Shown here: piece after piece, positions 7,017 to 14,388 of the stretch | Position numbering within the stretch: position 1 is the first letter of the stretch | How the letters are laid out: the number at the start of each line of letters is the position of its first letter | NCBI GenBank assembly: GCA_902795835.1 | Contig: CADBNA010000012.1 | Coordinates: 1-16,574, forward strand | Direction: 5' to 3' | DNA length: 16,574 nt | Source: an uncultured Lachnospiraceae bacterium | GTDB lineage: Bacteria; Bacillota_A; Clostridia; Lachnospirales; Lachnospiraceae | The notes under the pieces: generated by a model | Seen by the model: the letters and a program-made list of their open reading frames with translations, nothing else | Database searches by the model: none | Told to the model about the DNA's origin: nothing | Translations under genes and position numbers: made by a program

Positions 7017-8699
7017 ATGTATACAGATGAGTATAAGCGGTGGCTGGAAGCTGAACTGATCGATTTTGACCTGAAGAAGGAACTGCAGGATATTGAGGGG
7101 GATGACGAAGCGATCCGCGAGCGCTTTGCCGTCGCTCTTCAGTTTGGAACGGCAGGACTGAGGGGCACGCTGGGCGCCGGGACCAACAGGATGAATATCT
7201 GGGTTGTGCGCCAGGCTACCCAGGGCGTTGCTGACTGGGTAAAGACCCAGGGCGGCACCCAGACGGTTGCCATCAGCTATGACAGCCGGCTGAAGGGCTG
7301 GAATTTTGCCAGAGACGCGGCAAGCGTGCTGGCAGCAAACGGAATCCAGGTCAGGATTTACGACGAGCTGATGCCGGTTCCCGCGCTCAGCTTCGCCACC
7401 AGGTATTATAAATGCAATGCCGGCATCATGGTCACTGCCTCGCATAATCCGGCGCAGTATAACGGCTACAAGGCCTACGGCCCTGACGGCTGTCAGATGA
7501 CGGATGACGCGGCGGCAGTTGTGTATGATTCCATTCTGAGAACGGATGTGCTTACCGGCGCAAAATTTATGCCGTTTGCAGAAGGCGTCGAGAAGGGACT
7601 GATCCATTTTGTGGGCGATGACTGCAAGAACGCGCTCTATGAAGCAATCGAGTCCTATCAGGTACGGCCGGGTCTCTGCCGGAGCGCCGGCCTGAAGCTG
7701 GTCTATTCCCCGCTGAACGGTACCGGACTGGTTCCGGTAACACGGGTCCTGCGGGATATCGGCATAGAGGACATCACCATCGTTCCGGAGCAGGAGTATC
7801 CGAACGGATATTTCACTACCTGTTCCTATCCGAACCCGGAGATTTTCGCCGCACTGGAGAAGGGACTCGAACTGGCAAAGGAGACGGGCGCGGATCTGAT
7901 GCTGGCTACAGATCCGGATGCGGACCGCGTGGGCATCGCCATGAAGTGCCCGGACGGCACATATGAACTGGTGTCCGGCAATGAAATGGGCGTACTGCTG
8001 CTGGATTACATCTGCGCGGGCAGAATAGAAAAAGGCACCATGCCGAAAAATCCCGTGGCCGTGAAGTCCATCGTGTCAACGCCGCTCGCGGATGCGGTAG
8101 CCGCACACTACGGGGTGGAACTCCGTCAGACGCTTACCGGCTTCAAATGGATCGGCGACCAGATCGCCCGCCTGGAAGAGGCAGGCGAAGTGGAGCGGTT
8201 CATTTTCGGATTCGAGGAGAGCTACGGCTATCTTGCCGGTCCCTATGTCCGGGACAAGGACGCCGTGATCGGTTCCATGCTCATCTGTGAGATGGCGGCA
8301 TACTACCGCAGCATCGGCTCTTCTGTCAAACAGCGGCTGGAGGAAATCTACGCACAGTACGGCAGATATCTGAACAAGGTAGACAGCTTTGAATTCCCGG
8401 GTCTGTCCGGAATGGACAAGATGGCAGGGATCATGAGCGGTCTCCGTCAGAACCCGCCGAAGGAATTCGCCGGAAAAGCTGTTGCAAAAGCAGCAGATTA
8501 TGCGAAACCGGAAGAAACAGGTCTGCCCAAGGCCAACGTTCTGATCTACACGCTGGAGGACGGCGCTTCTGTAATCGTGCGGCCCTCCGGAACGGAACCG
8601 AAAATCAAGGCCTATTATACGACCCTTGGCAAAGACCTGGCAGAGGCGCAGGCGGAGAAAGACCAGCTCGCAAAAGCGCTGGAGCCGCTGTTTGCCTGA
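7017..8699 (+). CDS. pgcA: Phospho-sugar mutase (phosphoglucomutase/phosphomannomutase)
   Basis: This 560-residue alpha-D-phosphohexomutase interconverts hexose 1- and 6-phosphates through a phosphoserine and Mg2+, feeding UDP-glucose or GDP-mannose type precursors. All four family landmarks are present: active-site loop TASHNP with Ser142, metal loop DPDADR (299-304), sugar-recognition loop GFEESYGY (398-405) and phosphate-binding loop RPSGTEPK (522-529). Length and the early LQFGTAGLRG motif fit the long Firmicutes branch typified by Bacillus PgcA, the basis of the symbol. The exact sugar preference cannot be read from sequence. ATG 7017 follows an AAGGAAG ribosome site at a good distance. 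The gene has its own promoter (6906) and is followed by a 250-base structured gap, so it is probably a single-gene unit, although no clear terminator follows it. Confidence 0.95.
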   Translation: MYTDEYKRWLEAELIDFDLKKELQDIEGDDEAIRERFAVALQFGTAGLRGTLGAGTNRMNIWVVRQATQGVADWVKTQGGTQTVAISYDSRLKGWNFARDAASVLAANGIQVRIYDELMPVPALSFATRYYKCNAGIMVTASHNPAQYNGYKAYGPDGCQMTDDAAAVVYDSILRTDVLTGAKFMPFAEGVEKGLIHFVGDDCKNALYEAIESYQVRPGLCRSAGLKLVYSPLNGTGLVPVTRVLRDIGIEDITIVPEQEYPNGYFTTCSYPNPEIFAALEKGLELAKETGADLMLATDPDADRVGIAMKCPDGTYELVSGNEMGVLLLDYICAGRIEKGTMPKNPVAVKSIVSTPLADAVAAHYGVELRQTLTGFKWIGDQIARLEEAGEVERFIFGFEESYGYLAGPYVRDKDAVIGSMLICEMAAYYRSIGSSVKQRLEEIYAQYGRYLNKVDSFEFPGLSGMDKMAGIMSGLRQNPPKEFAGKAVAKAADYAKPEETGLPKANVLIYTLEDGASVIVRPSGTEPKIKAYYTTLGKDLAEAQAEKDQLAKALEPLFA

Positions 8700-8730
8700 T
8701 TTGATCCGCACCGGGTACAGTCACCCTCCC

Positions 8731-8782
8731 GCAGGCATGCCCGAAAGGGCGCTCAGCCTGCGCGGGGTCCGTTTCCCGGCGC
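8731..8782 (+). promoter_or_regulatory. Two overlapping, mutually exclusive hairpins
   Basis: Structure A: GCAGGC (8731-8736) pairs with GCCTGC (8756-8761), enclosing a GCCC-GAAA-GGGC tetraloop hairpin (8739-8750). Structure B: GCGCGGGG (8760-8767) pairs with CCCGGCGC (8775-8782), eight positions with one mismatch. The two share 8760-8761 at their junction, so they abut or compete at those bases. No U-run follows either one. Confidence 0.4.
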
Positions 8783-8801
8783 TGTAATCAAACAAATATC
8801 T

Positions 8802-8891
8802 GGAAGGAACAGGGATACTGACCGGACCGGATTTCGGAACTTCTAATGTCCGGAGAGCAGGAGGGAACGGCAGCATCCCTGTTCCTTCCTG
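8802..8891 (+). repeat. 15-base perfect inverted repeat with competing inner hairpin
   Basis: GGAAGGAACAGGGAT (8802-8816) and ATCCCTGTTCCTTCC (8875-8889) are perfect complements. After one mismatch the pairing continues with CTG (8818-8820)/CAG (8871-8873). CCGGAC (8822-8827)/GTCCGG (8848-8853) can form inside. The right arm can instead pair locally: CAGGAGGGAAC (8858-8868) with GTTCCTTCCTG (8881-8891), 11 pairs including one G-U. The same arm therefore has two partners, as in switch-like leaders. Confidence 0.65.
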
Positions 8892-8935
8892 CGTATGATT
8901 GAAAAAGAAATACTTGAGACTGCGCAACGAAAAAA

Positions 8936-8940
8936 GGAGG
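8936..8940 (+). promoter_or_regulatory. Ribosome binding site fixing the moxR start
   Basis: GGAGG after a run of A lies 9 bases before ATG 8950. This is clearly better than an in-frame TTG at 8899, which has no such site and would sit next to the hairpin arm. Confidence 0.8.
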
Positions 8941-8949
8941 ACCGCTTCC

Positions 8950-9963
8950 ATGGACACGCATGCGAATACCGCCAACCCGTCCGGGATCGAAAAAGAAGAA
9001 TTTGACTACGCCCAGGATGTGATTGCCCGTCTTGCCGCTTACTATGATACCCGCGTGGTCGGACAGCAGGCACTGAAATTTGCGCTGATCGCTTCCGTCA
9101 TTGCTGATGGCCACGTCCTGATAGAATCGGTCCCCGGACTGGCAAAAACGACAGCGGCAAAAGCCATTTCCGATGCGGTAGACGGTCAGTTTTCACGGAT
9201 TCAGTGCACGCCGGATCTTCTGCCAAGTGACATCATAGGCACACAGATTTACAACCAGGCGACGGGAAAGTTTGAGACGACGCTTGGACCGGTGTTTGCA
9301 AACTTTGTGCTGCTGGACGAGATCAACCGGTCAAGCGCGAAAACACAGAGCGCGATGCTGGAGGCCATGCAGGAAAGGCAGGTAACGCTGGGCGGCGTGA
9401 CGTACCGCATGCCCGGGGATGTCTTTATTGTGATCGCGACCCAGAACCCCATCGAACAGGAGGGAACCTATCTGCTGTCAGAGGCGCAGACAGACCGGTT
9501 CATGATCAAGGAGAAAATAACCTATCCGACCGCCCTGGAGGAGACAGAGATTCTGAACCGCATTGAATCCGGCGCGATCAGCAGACGGGAGCCTGCCGTG
9601 CTCAGCATTGAGGATGTGGACAGGGTGCAGGATATAGCCGACAAGATTTATGCGGATGCCGCGATCAAGCAGTATATCGCCGATGTGGTAGACGCTACCA
9701 GGCATGCGGACCAGGTACTGCCGGAAGAACTGTCACAATACGTGCGGATGGGGGCGAGCCCCAGGGCGTCCATCGCTTTTATGAAGATGGCAAAGGCGGC
9801 CGCCCTTCTGAACAGGCGGACCTACGTGATTCCGGAGGATATCCGTCTGATCAGCCATCAGGTCCTCCGTCACCGGATCGGCCTCAGCTTTGCCGCGGCT
9901 GCGGACAACGTGGAGGTGGAAACCATTATTGACAGACTGGTTGCGACGGTAAAGACGCCCTGA
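8950..9963 (+). CDS. moxR: MoxR-family AAA+ ATPase
   Basis: This 337-residue protein from ATG 8950 is a cytoplasmic MoxR-type AAA+ ATPase. The family acts, usually with von Willebrand A proteins encoded alongside, in folding, metal insertion or activation of protein complexes. Visible landmarks: Walker A VPGLAKTT (Gly63 to Thr68), Walker B VLLDEINR (Asp123, Glu124) followed by the typical AKTQSAMLEAMQERQVT stretch, sensor-1 ATQNPIEQEGTY (Asn166) and sensor-2 GASPRAS (Arg272) in the lid domain. All ATPase residues look intact. It heads a run of six genes in MoxR-DUF58-VWA order, so its job is probably remodelling the membrane VWA complex encoded downstream. The target is unknown. The long structured leader upstream suggests its expression is regulated at RNA or operator level. 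Confidence 0.94.
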   Translation: MDTHANTANPSGIEKEEFDYAQDVIARLAAYYDTRVVGQQALKFALIASVIADGHVLIESVPGLAKTTAAKAISDAVDGQFSRIQCTPDLLPSDIIGTQIYNQATGKFETTLGPVFANFVLLDEINRSSAKTQSAMLEAMQERQVTLGGVTYRMPGDVFIVIATQNPIEQEGTYLLSEAQTDRFMIKEKITYPTALEETEILNRIESGAISRREPAVLSIEDVDRVQDIADKIYADAAIKQYIADVVDATRHADQVLPEELSQYVRMGASPRASIAFMKMAKAAALLNRRTYVIPEDIRLISHQVLRHRIGLSFAAAADNVEVETIIDRLVATVKTP

Positions 9964-10014
9964 CAGAGCCCGGGCTTGCATCCGTCAGATGAGAAAACAG
10001 GTGTCGGGTGAATC

Positions 10015-10881
10015 ATGGACTACGAATATCTGACAAAAATCAGGAGCAGGATTGCCCTGTATACAAAAAAGAAGACATCCAATCTTCTGGAAGGCGATTT
10101 CCGGTCCGTATACCGCGGCCGCAGCCTGGATTTTGATGATCTTCGGGAATATACGCCCGGCGATAATGTCCGGGATATCGACTGGAAATCTTCTTCCCGG
10201 ACGGGAAAGATGCTGGTCCGCCGCTATGTCGCGGAGAAAAGGCACAATATTCTGTTTGTGGCAGACGCGGGACGGAAGATGCAGGGAGATACGCCCTGCG
10301 CAGGGCCGAAATCAGAGACGGCGCTTACGGTTCTCGGGGTGCTGGCTTTTCTGGCTGACAGACACAGCGACGATTTCGCACTGCTCCACAGCAGTCCCCG
10401 CGGATTTGAATTCAGCTGGTTCCGCAGCGGGGCCATGCATTTTGAGTCGATTATGCACGCGTATGCCGGAAATGCAGGGCTCGGCGCCCGCCACATGCTT
10501 CCCGAACTTCTGGCTTATGCTGCGGAAAAGATCCGGAGACGCATGGTAATCTGCGTGATCACGGATCTGGACGGCCTGGACGGGATCTCCGAAAAACTGG
10601 TGCGGACACTGACGGTCAACAATGATCTCCTGGTTGTCTGCGTGGAGGATGCGCTTCTCACAGACGCAGGCGGGTTCAACCTGGACAGCGGCGAGTATGA
10701 GGATGCCCTGGTCGCAGGCAGCCGGCGGCTGCGCGAGGCGGAAGTGGCTGCGCGCACGGCGGTGCTGGAACGGGCGGAAGACCTCTTCCGGCGGTACAGG
10801 GTGCCGCTTGCCAGAGTGGCAGGTGAAGAGGAAGTGGTTGACCGGGTGACAGAACTTCTGGACAGAACAAGGGAGACGTAA
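10015..10881 (+). CDS. DUF58 protein with degenerate MIDAS
   Basis: This 288-residue protein carries the DUF58 hallmark LDFDDLREYTPGDNVRDIDW (38-57), followed by the RTGKMLVRRYVAEK segment. DUF58 proteins are regular partners of MoxR ATPases and contain a VWA-like fold. Where a metal-binding DxSxS motif would sit, this copy reads ADAGRKM (Asp84, then Gly and Lys), so metal binding there is doubtful. No membrane segment is apparent, making it a likely cytoplasmic adaptor between the ATPase and the membrane VWA proteins (inference). It lies 51 bases after moxR and 3 bases before the next gene. Its ribosome site is weak (AGGTG at 9999-10003), which could mean lower or coupled translation. Confidence 0.9.
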   Translation: MDYEYLTKIRSRIALYTKKKTSNLLEGDFRSVYRGRSLDFDDLREYTPGDNVRDIDWKSSSRTGKMLVRRYVAEKRHNILFVADAGRKMQGDTPCAGPKSETALTVLGVLAFLADRHSDDFALLHSSPRGFEFSWFRSGAMHFESIMHAYAGNAGLGARHMLPELLAYAAEKIRRRMVICVITDLDGLDGISEKLVRTLTVNNDLLVVCVEDALLTDAGGFNLDSGEYEDALVAGSRRLREAEVAARTAVLERAEDLFRRYRVPLARVAGEEEVVDRVTELLDRTRET

Positions 10882-10884
10882 GAG

Positions 10885-11406
10885 ATGGAATTTCCGTTTA
10901 CTGTTGAATTGCAGCCTCCTTTTTCCTTCTGGACGGGATGGTTTGTGTGCGGTCTTGTACTGCTTGCCGCTGCCGCTGTCCTGTGCTCTGTTTTCCGGTG
11001 GACTCTCAGGAACCGGCTGCGCGATCCGTCTTCTCCGCAGATCCGCCGTCCGGCTGATGCGGATATGATAAGGATCCGGCAGCGCGCCCTGACGGAACTG
11101 ACAGATCTGGAAAAAGAATACCGGGACGGCCGGATTTCCGTGCGGGAGACCAGTCAGAGACTGAGCGGACTGGTCCGGGGCTTTGTCGGAGATGTGACCG
11201 GCATTCCCGTGCAGGAGTATACCCTGAGTGATATCCGCCGGCTCCGCATGCCGGTGCTCACCGCTCTGGTGCAGGAATACTATGTCCCGGAATTTGCCGA
11301 CTATGACGAGACTTCCGGCCGGAATGCCGGCAGATGCGGCATAACCCGGGAAGCCGTACTGCAGTCCCTGTTTCGCACAAGAAAGGCGATAGAGAGATGG
11401 CGCTGA
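10885..11406 (+). CDS. Small one-TM protein of the MoxR/VWA operon, unknown function
   Basis: This 173-residue protein has a short N-terminus, one hydrophobic helix (about 16-37) followed by arginines, and a cytoplasmic domain. That domain reads as helices, including LTDLEKEYRDGRISVRETSQ, then a conserved-looking LSDIRRLRMP and YYVPEFADY segment. The layout (one TM, helical cytoplasmic domain, position between DUF58 and the first VWA gene) resembles the DUF4381-type proteins of Bat operons, but I cannot confirm family membership by eye. It starts 3 bases after the DUF58 stop and overlaps the start of the next gene by 10 bases, so translation is probably coupled. I infer a structural membrane partner of the VWA proteins. 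No catalytic motif is seen. Confidence 0.85.
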   Translation: MEFPFTVELQPPFSFWTGWFVCGLVLLAAAAVLCSVFRWTLRNRLRDPSSPQIRRPADADMIRIRQRALTELTDLEKEYRDGRISVRETSQRLSGLVRGFVGDVTGIPVQEYTLSDIRRLRMPVLTALVQEYYVPEFADYDETSGRNAGRCGITREAVLQSLFRTRKAIERWR

Positions 11407-12491
11407 AATATCCGCTGGTACTTGCGGCAGGCCTGCCCCTTCTGGCGGCCCTGCTGGTACTGTTTCACCTGTTCAGGAAAAAGACCGGATACCGGGGCGG
11501 TCCCCGCGTGGCAAATACAAGGTTTGTTACGGAACTGCCGGAATACAGAAAACTGCAGACCATACGAATGGCGGGCCAGATCCTGCTGGAAGCCTCTCTG
11601 ATTCTGTGCCTGGTCAGCACGCTTGTACTGGCTGCCAGACCATACCGCACCATGACTGTCACCAGCGGCACAAAGAAGCGAGACATTTTCCTCTGCATGG
11701 ATGTTTCCTACTCCATCTACAATCTGAATTATGACCTGGTGGAGAGCCTGGAGGATGTTGTGAGACATCTGGAGGGAGACCGTTTCGGCATATCGATATT
11801 CAATACTTCCACGGTCCTGTATGTGCCGATGACGGATGACTATGATTTTGTCCTGGAAAAGCTGGAGGAACTGAAGGAATACTTCCGCCTCCAGAAGGCA
11901 TATATGGATAAATTCGGCGATTATACTTATATCCCGGATGATGAATGGGACGAATACATGGATCTGTGGGAGCAGCTGGAATACTTTGATGCCGGTACGC
12001 TGATCAACAATCAGGTCAAGGGAAGCTCCCTGATCGGAGAAGGACTGGCTTCGTGCCTGTACAGCTTTCCGAGATTTGAAAAGGAGGCCCGCACCCGGGT
12101 TGTGATCCTGTCTACGGACAATGCGCAGGAGGCCAGGTCAAAGCCCCTGCTGGATCTCAGAGAAGCGGCCGGCCTCTGTGAAAAAAACGATGTTACTGTT
12201 TTCGGGATATTTCCGAACAGGGATTCTTTCAGCAGTTCCGCCACCACAGATTACGAGACAGATCTTCGTGAACTGGAGGAAGCCGTCAGGACAACCGGCG
12301 GGGTCTGCTACAGAGAGAGCGAGAATCTGACAGTGGAAGATATTGTCGCCAGCATACAGAAGGAGGAGGCGATGATCGTTCAGGAAATCACGATTGTCCG
12401 TGAAGTGGACCAGCCCGGAAAAGCTGCCGCGGCGCTGCTTGCGGCTCTTGCGGGCATGATGGCGGCAGGCTTTGTCCTGCGCAGAATCTGA
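11397..12491 (+). CDS. Membrane-anchored von Willebrand A protein (BatA-like)
   Basis: This 364-residue protein from ATG 11397 has an in-frame upstream ATG at 11334, which lies deep inside the previous gene. Two hydrophobic helices (about 6-26 and 60-82) precede a VWA domain, and a third helix (about 342-360) is near the C-terminus: the BatA/BatB layout. The metal-site motif is intact: DVSYS (Asp102, Ser104, Ser106) and a later TDN (Asp241). Between the first VWA half and the SSLIGEGL segment lies an acidic, aromatic stretch (about 162-201, including YIPDDEWDEYMDLWEQLEYF), longer than usual for the family and probably an insertion. The domain should face the outside of the membrane and bind ligands through the metal site. 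The role is inferred from the operon. Confidence 0.9.
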   Translation: MALKYPLVLAAGLPLLAALLVLFHLFRKKTGYRGGPRVANTRFVTELPEYRKLQTIRMAGQILLEASLILCLVSTLVLAARPYRTMTVTSGTKKRDIFLCMDVSYSIYNLNYDLVESLEDVVRHLEGDRFGISIFNTSTVLYVPMTDDYDFVLEKLEELKEYFRLQKAYMDKFGDYTYIPDDEWDEYMDLWEQLEYFDAGTLINNQVKGSSLIGEGLASCLYSFPRFEKEARTRVVILSTDNAQEARSKPLLDLREAAGLCEKNDVTVFGIFPNRDSFSSSATTDYETDLRELEEAVRTTGGVCYRESENLTVEDIVASIQKEEAMIVQEITIVREVDQPGKAAAALLAALAGMMAAGFVLRRI

Positions 12492-12502
12492 AGGGGACAG
12501 CT

Positions 12503-13462
12503 ATGGTTATGCAACCGGTTATACCTGTACAGATTGTCCTGCCGGTGATGCTGGCGGTTTACGGCGTCATTGTGTTCCATCTGATCCGGAGAAAGGGAAC
12601 AGCCAGGGATAAGATCCTGACACTGATCCGTCTGCTCTGTATCGGCGCGCTTGTATTCGTAATCAATCTGCGCATTATGAAAGAAAGATCGGACATGGAT
12701 GTCGAGATGAAGAATATCGATGTCCTGTTTGTCGCGGATACGACGATCAGCATGTGGGCAGAGGATTATAACGGGACCCATCCCCGTATGGACGGCGTGC
12801 AGACGGACCTGCGCTATATTATGGATGAGCTGTACGGCGGCAGCTTCGGACTGATCCGCTTTGACAACCGTTCCCAGATCCTCGCACCTTTTACCCAGGA
12901 TGCGGATACGGTGGCGGACGCCCTTGAGACCATCAGCGCCCCGGACCGCTACTACGCAAAAGGCAGCTCTCTGAATACGGCATACGACGATATGGAAAAG
13001 CTTCTGCAGTCCTCCCGCAAAAAGGAAGGGAGGCAGACCTATCTGTTTTTTGTCAGTGACGGGGAAATCACGGATGATTCTGATCTGCGGTCCTTCCGGG
13101 AGCTGGCGCCCATGGTGGACGGCGGTGCGGTGCTCGGCTACGGAACGGAAAAGGGAGGCCGCATGTCGGACGGGAAATATCATTCCTATGTGTCGGATCC
13201 CGAGACCTGGCAGGATGCCGTATCCCGCATAGATGAGGATAACCTTCGCAGTATCGCCGCAGACCTTGGCGTAGAGTATATTCATATGAATACAAAACAG
13301 AATGTCAGCGCCGTATGCGCCGGCATCAGGGCGGCCAGCTCCCGCACATCCGGCAGGAAGGACGCGGTCGTATATGATGACACCTATTATCTGTACACCA
13401 TACCCCTGCTGGCCCTTCTGCTGTGGGAGGCATGGGAAATCATCAGAAGAAAAAAGATGTGA
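12503..13462 (+). CDS. Membrane-anchored von Willebrand A protein (BatB-like)
   Basis: This 319-residue second VWA protein has two N-terminal hydrophobic helices (about 7-28 and 38-58), a VWA domain, and a C-terminal helix (about 296-312) ending in a basic RRKKM tail. The metal motif is DTTIS (Asp79, Thr81, Ser83), so Thr replaces the first Ser of DxSxS; both can ligate through a hydroxyl. A SDGE segment supplies Asp186. It starts 11 bases after the BatA-like gene, with AAGGGG just upstream of ATG 12503. Tandem VWA proteins of this type are the membrane part of MoxR systems and probably interact with each other. It is clearly diverged from its neighbour, so this is not a recent duplication. 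Confidence 0.9.
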   Translation: MVMQPVIPVQIVLPVMLAVYGVIVFHLIRRKGTARDKILTLIRLLCIGALVFVINLRIMKERSDMDVEMKNIDVLFVADTTISMWAEDYNGTHPRMDGVQTDLRYIMDELYGGSFGLIRFDNRSQILAPFTQDADTVADALETISAPDRYYAKGSSLNTAYDDMEKLLQSSRKKEGRQTYLFFVSDGEITDDSDLRSFRELAPMVDGGAVLGYGTEKGGRMSDGKYHSYVSDPETWQDAVSRIDEDNLRSIAADLGVEYIHMNTKQNVSAVCAGIRAASSRTSGRKDAVVYDDTYYLYTIPLLALLLWEAWEIIRRKKM

Positions 13463-13473
13463 GTGAACGCGGA

Positions 13474-14265
13474 ATGGCAGAGAACAGATCTGAAAAAAAG
13501 ACAGAGACCATAAGTGAGAACAGCAGGCGGTCCGCAAAACGCATTATGCTGGCAGTTACGGTCTGCGCCGTTCTTCTCGGCGCGGCAGGGCTTCTGCTCT
13601 GCGGCAGGCAGCTTCTGAATGAAGCTTTTCTGCGGGACTGGAACAGCGGCCGGTATACGGATACATGGGAGCGCCCGCTTCTGCCGGTCAACCTTCCGGA
13701 GGGCTGGCTTCCTCTCTATCACATGGGAAATGTCAGCTATATGCAGGAGGATTACGATGCCGCAGTCAGCTGGTACCAGCAGTCACTCGGGAAAAACCCT
13801 CCCGCGGAAGAAAAGGAATGTGCCGTGCGGATCAACCTGGCGCTGGCTCTCCTGCATAAGATTGACTATGCGCATCTGGATTCGGAAAATGCCGTCCGCA
13901 CTGCGGTCTCGCAGCTGAAGACGGCCCGCGGCGTCCTTACGGAGCACGGCTGCGCAGATCCGGAAGGAACAGACGGGCACAGCAGGGAGGCCGAACAGCT
14001 GAAGAAGGAGATCGATGAACTGCTCCGGAAGCTGCAGGATGAGAGCGGCCAGCAGTCCGATGAGGAGCAGAACGAACAGGAACAGCAGGACGAACCGAAA
14101 GACCAGAAGGATGACCGTCAGGAGTCTGTCAGAGAAAAACAGATCCGCAGGGAGCTGGAGGAACAGAGAAAGCAGTCCGCGCAGGAACGCGCCGATATGC
14201 AGCAGGAGAAAAACAGGGCAGAGGACGGCAGCGGCTTTGGCGAGTTTGAAGGAAAGACCTGGTGA
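13474..14265 (+). CDS. One-TM protein with TPR and charged coiled-coil tail (BatC-like)
   Basis: This 263-residue protein from ATG 13474 has alternative in-frame starts at GTG 13423, ATG 13432 and GTG 13459, and the choice is not certain. One hydrophobic helix (24-44) follows a charged N-terminus. A TPR-like unit (about 80-113) contains the typical YHMGNVSYMQEDYDAAVSWY pattern, followed by another helical pair. From about 170 the chain becomes very rich in Glu, Gln, Lys and Asp, forming a probable coiled coil or disordered arm, and ends with aromatic GFGEFEGKTW. TPR proteins after tandem VWA genes are typical of Bat operons, where they are thought to scaffold the complex. It overlaps or nearly abuts the upstream gene and closes the operon; a new promoter follows. 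Confidence 0.88.
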   Translation: MAENRSEKKTETISENSRRSAKRIMLAVTVCAVLLGAAGLLLCGRQLLNEAFLRDWNSGRYTDTWERPLLPVNLPEGWLPLYHMGNVSYMQEDYDAAVSWYQQSLGKNPPAEEKECAVRINLALALLHKIDYAHLDSENAVRTAVSQLKTARGVLTEHGCADPEGTDGHSREAEQLKKEIDELLRKLQDESGQQSDEEQNEQEQQDEPKDQKDDRQESVREKQIRRELEEQRKQSAQERADMQQEKNRAEDGSGFGEFEGKTW

Positions 14266-14269
14266 AAAC

Positions 14270-14310
14270 CGGAAGGGCCGGGCCTGTACAGGGCCGGAAC
14301 CGGTCAGGCC
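14270..14310. repeat. GC-rich dyad between the Bat-like operon and trkA
   Basis: GGCCTG (14281-14286) pairs with CAGGCC (14305-14310), and CCTGTACAGG within it is itself palindromic. No T-run follows, so it is not a standard terminator. It lies just upstream of the trkA promoter and could end the operon by another mechanism or bind a protein. Confidence 0.35.
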
Positions 14311-14319
14311 AGACAGGAA

Positions 14320-14348
14320 TTGAAAGAGACCGCAGAAAATGATATAAT
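14320..14348 (+). promoter_or_regulatory. Near-consensus sigma-A promoter of trkA
   Basis: TTGAAA (14320-14325), exactly 17 bases, then TATAAT (14343-14348). Transcription would start near 14355, giving a leader of about 35 bases before ATG 14389. Because a TTG lies at 14320, reading the gene from there would translate its own promoter, which argues against that longer start. Confidence 0.85.
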
Positions 14349-14378
14349 AATTACTTCAGTGAATCAGACGGCAGCAGT

Positions 14379-14383
14379 GGAGG
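14379..14383 (+). promoter_or_regulatory. Ribosome binding site fixing the trkA start
   Basis: GGAGG lies 5 bases before ATG 14389, and that start puts the NAD-binding fold right at the N-terminus, as in other TrkA proteins. Confidence 0.75.
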
Positions 14384-14388
14384 ATGTT

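Larger units (their letters stand above)
8700..8949 (+). other. 250-base structured intergenic leader before moxR
   Basis: No gene is present. The gap holds several strong inverted repeats, annotated separately, followed by the moxR ribosome binding site. None of the hairpins is followed by a T-run on the + strand, so I do not call a terminator for the sugar mutase. No convincing -35/-10 pair was seen. TATGAT at 8894-8899 could be a -10 without a -35. The structures suggest a cis-acting RNA leader, or DNA sites for a regulator. Confidence 0.5.

Noticed and set aside
8899..8949. Longer MoxR start at TTG 8899
   Set aside because: No ribosome binding site; ATG 8950 has a strong one, and the extra residues are a basic stretch not typical of the family.
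12380..13537. 385-codon minus-strand frame opposite the BatB-like gene
   Set aside because: No recognisable domain, while the + strand protein shows helices and a metal site in the expected order.
14281..14310. GC-rich dyad as an intrinsic terminator of the Bat-like operon
   Set aside because: No T-run follows; the next bases form the trkA promoter. Kept only as a dyad.
14320..14388. Longer TrkA start at TTG 14320
   Set aside because: It would translate the promoter and extend the protein before its nucleotide-binding fold; ATG 14389 has GGAGG at the right distance.
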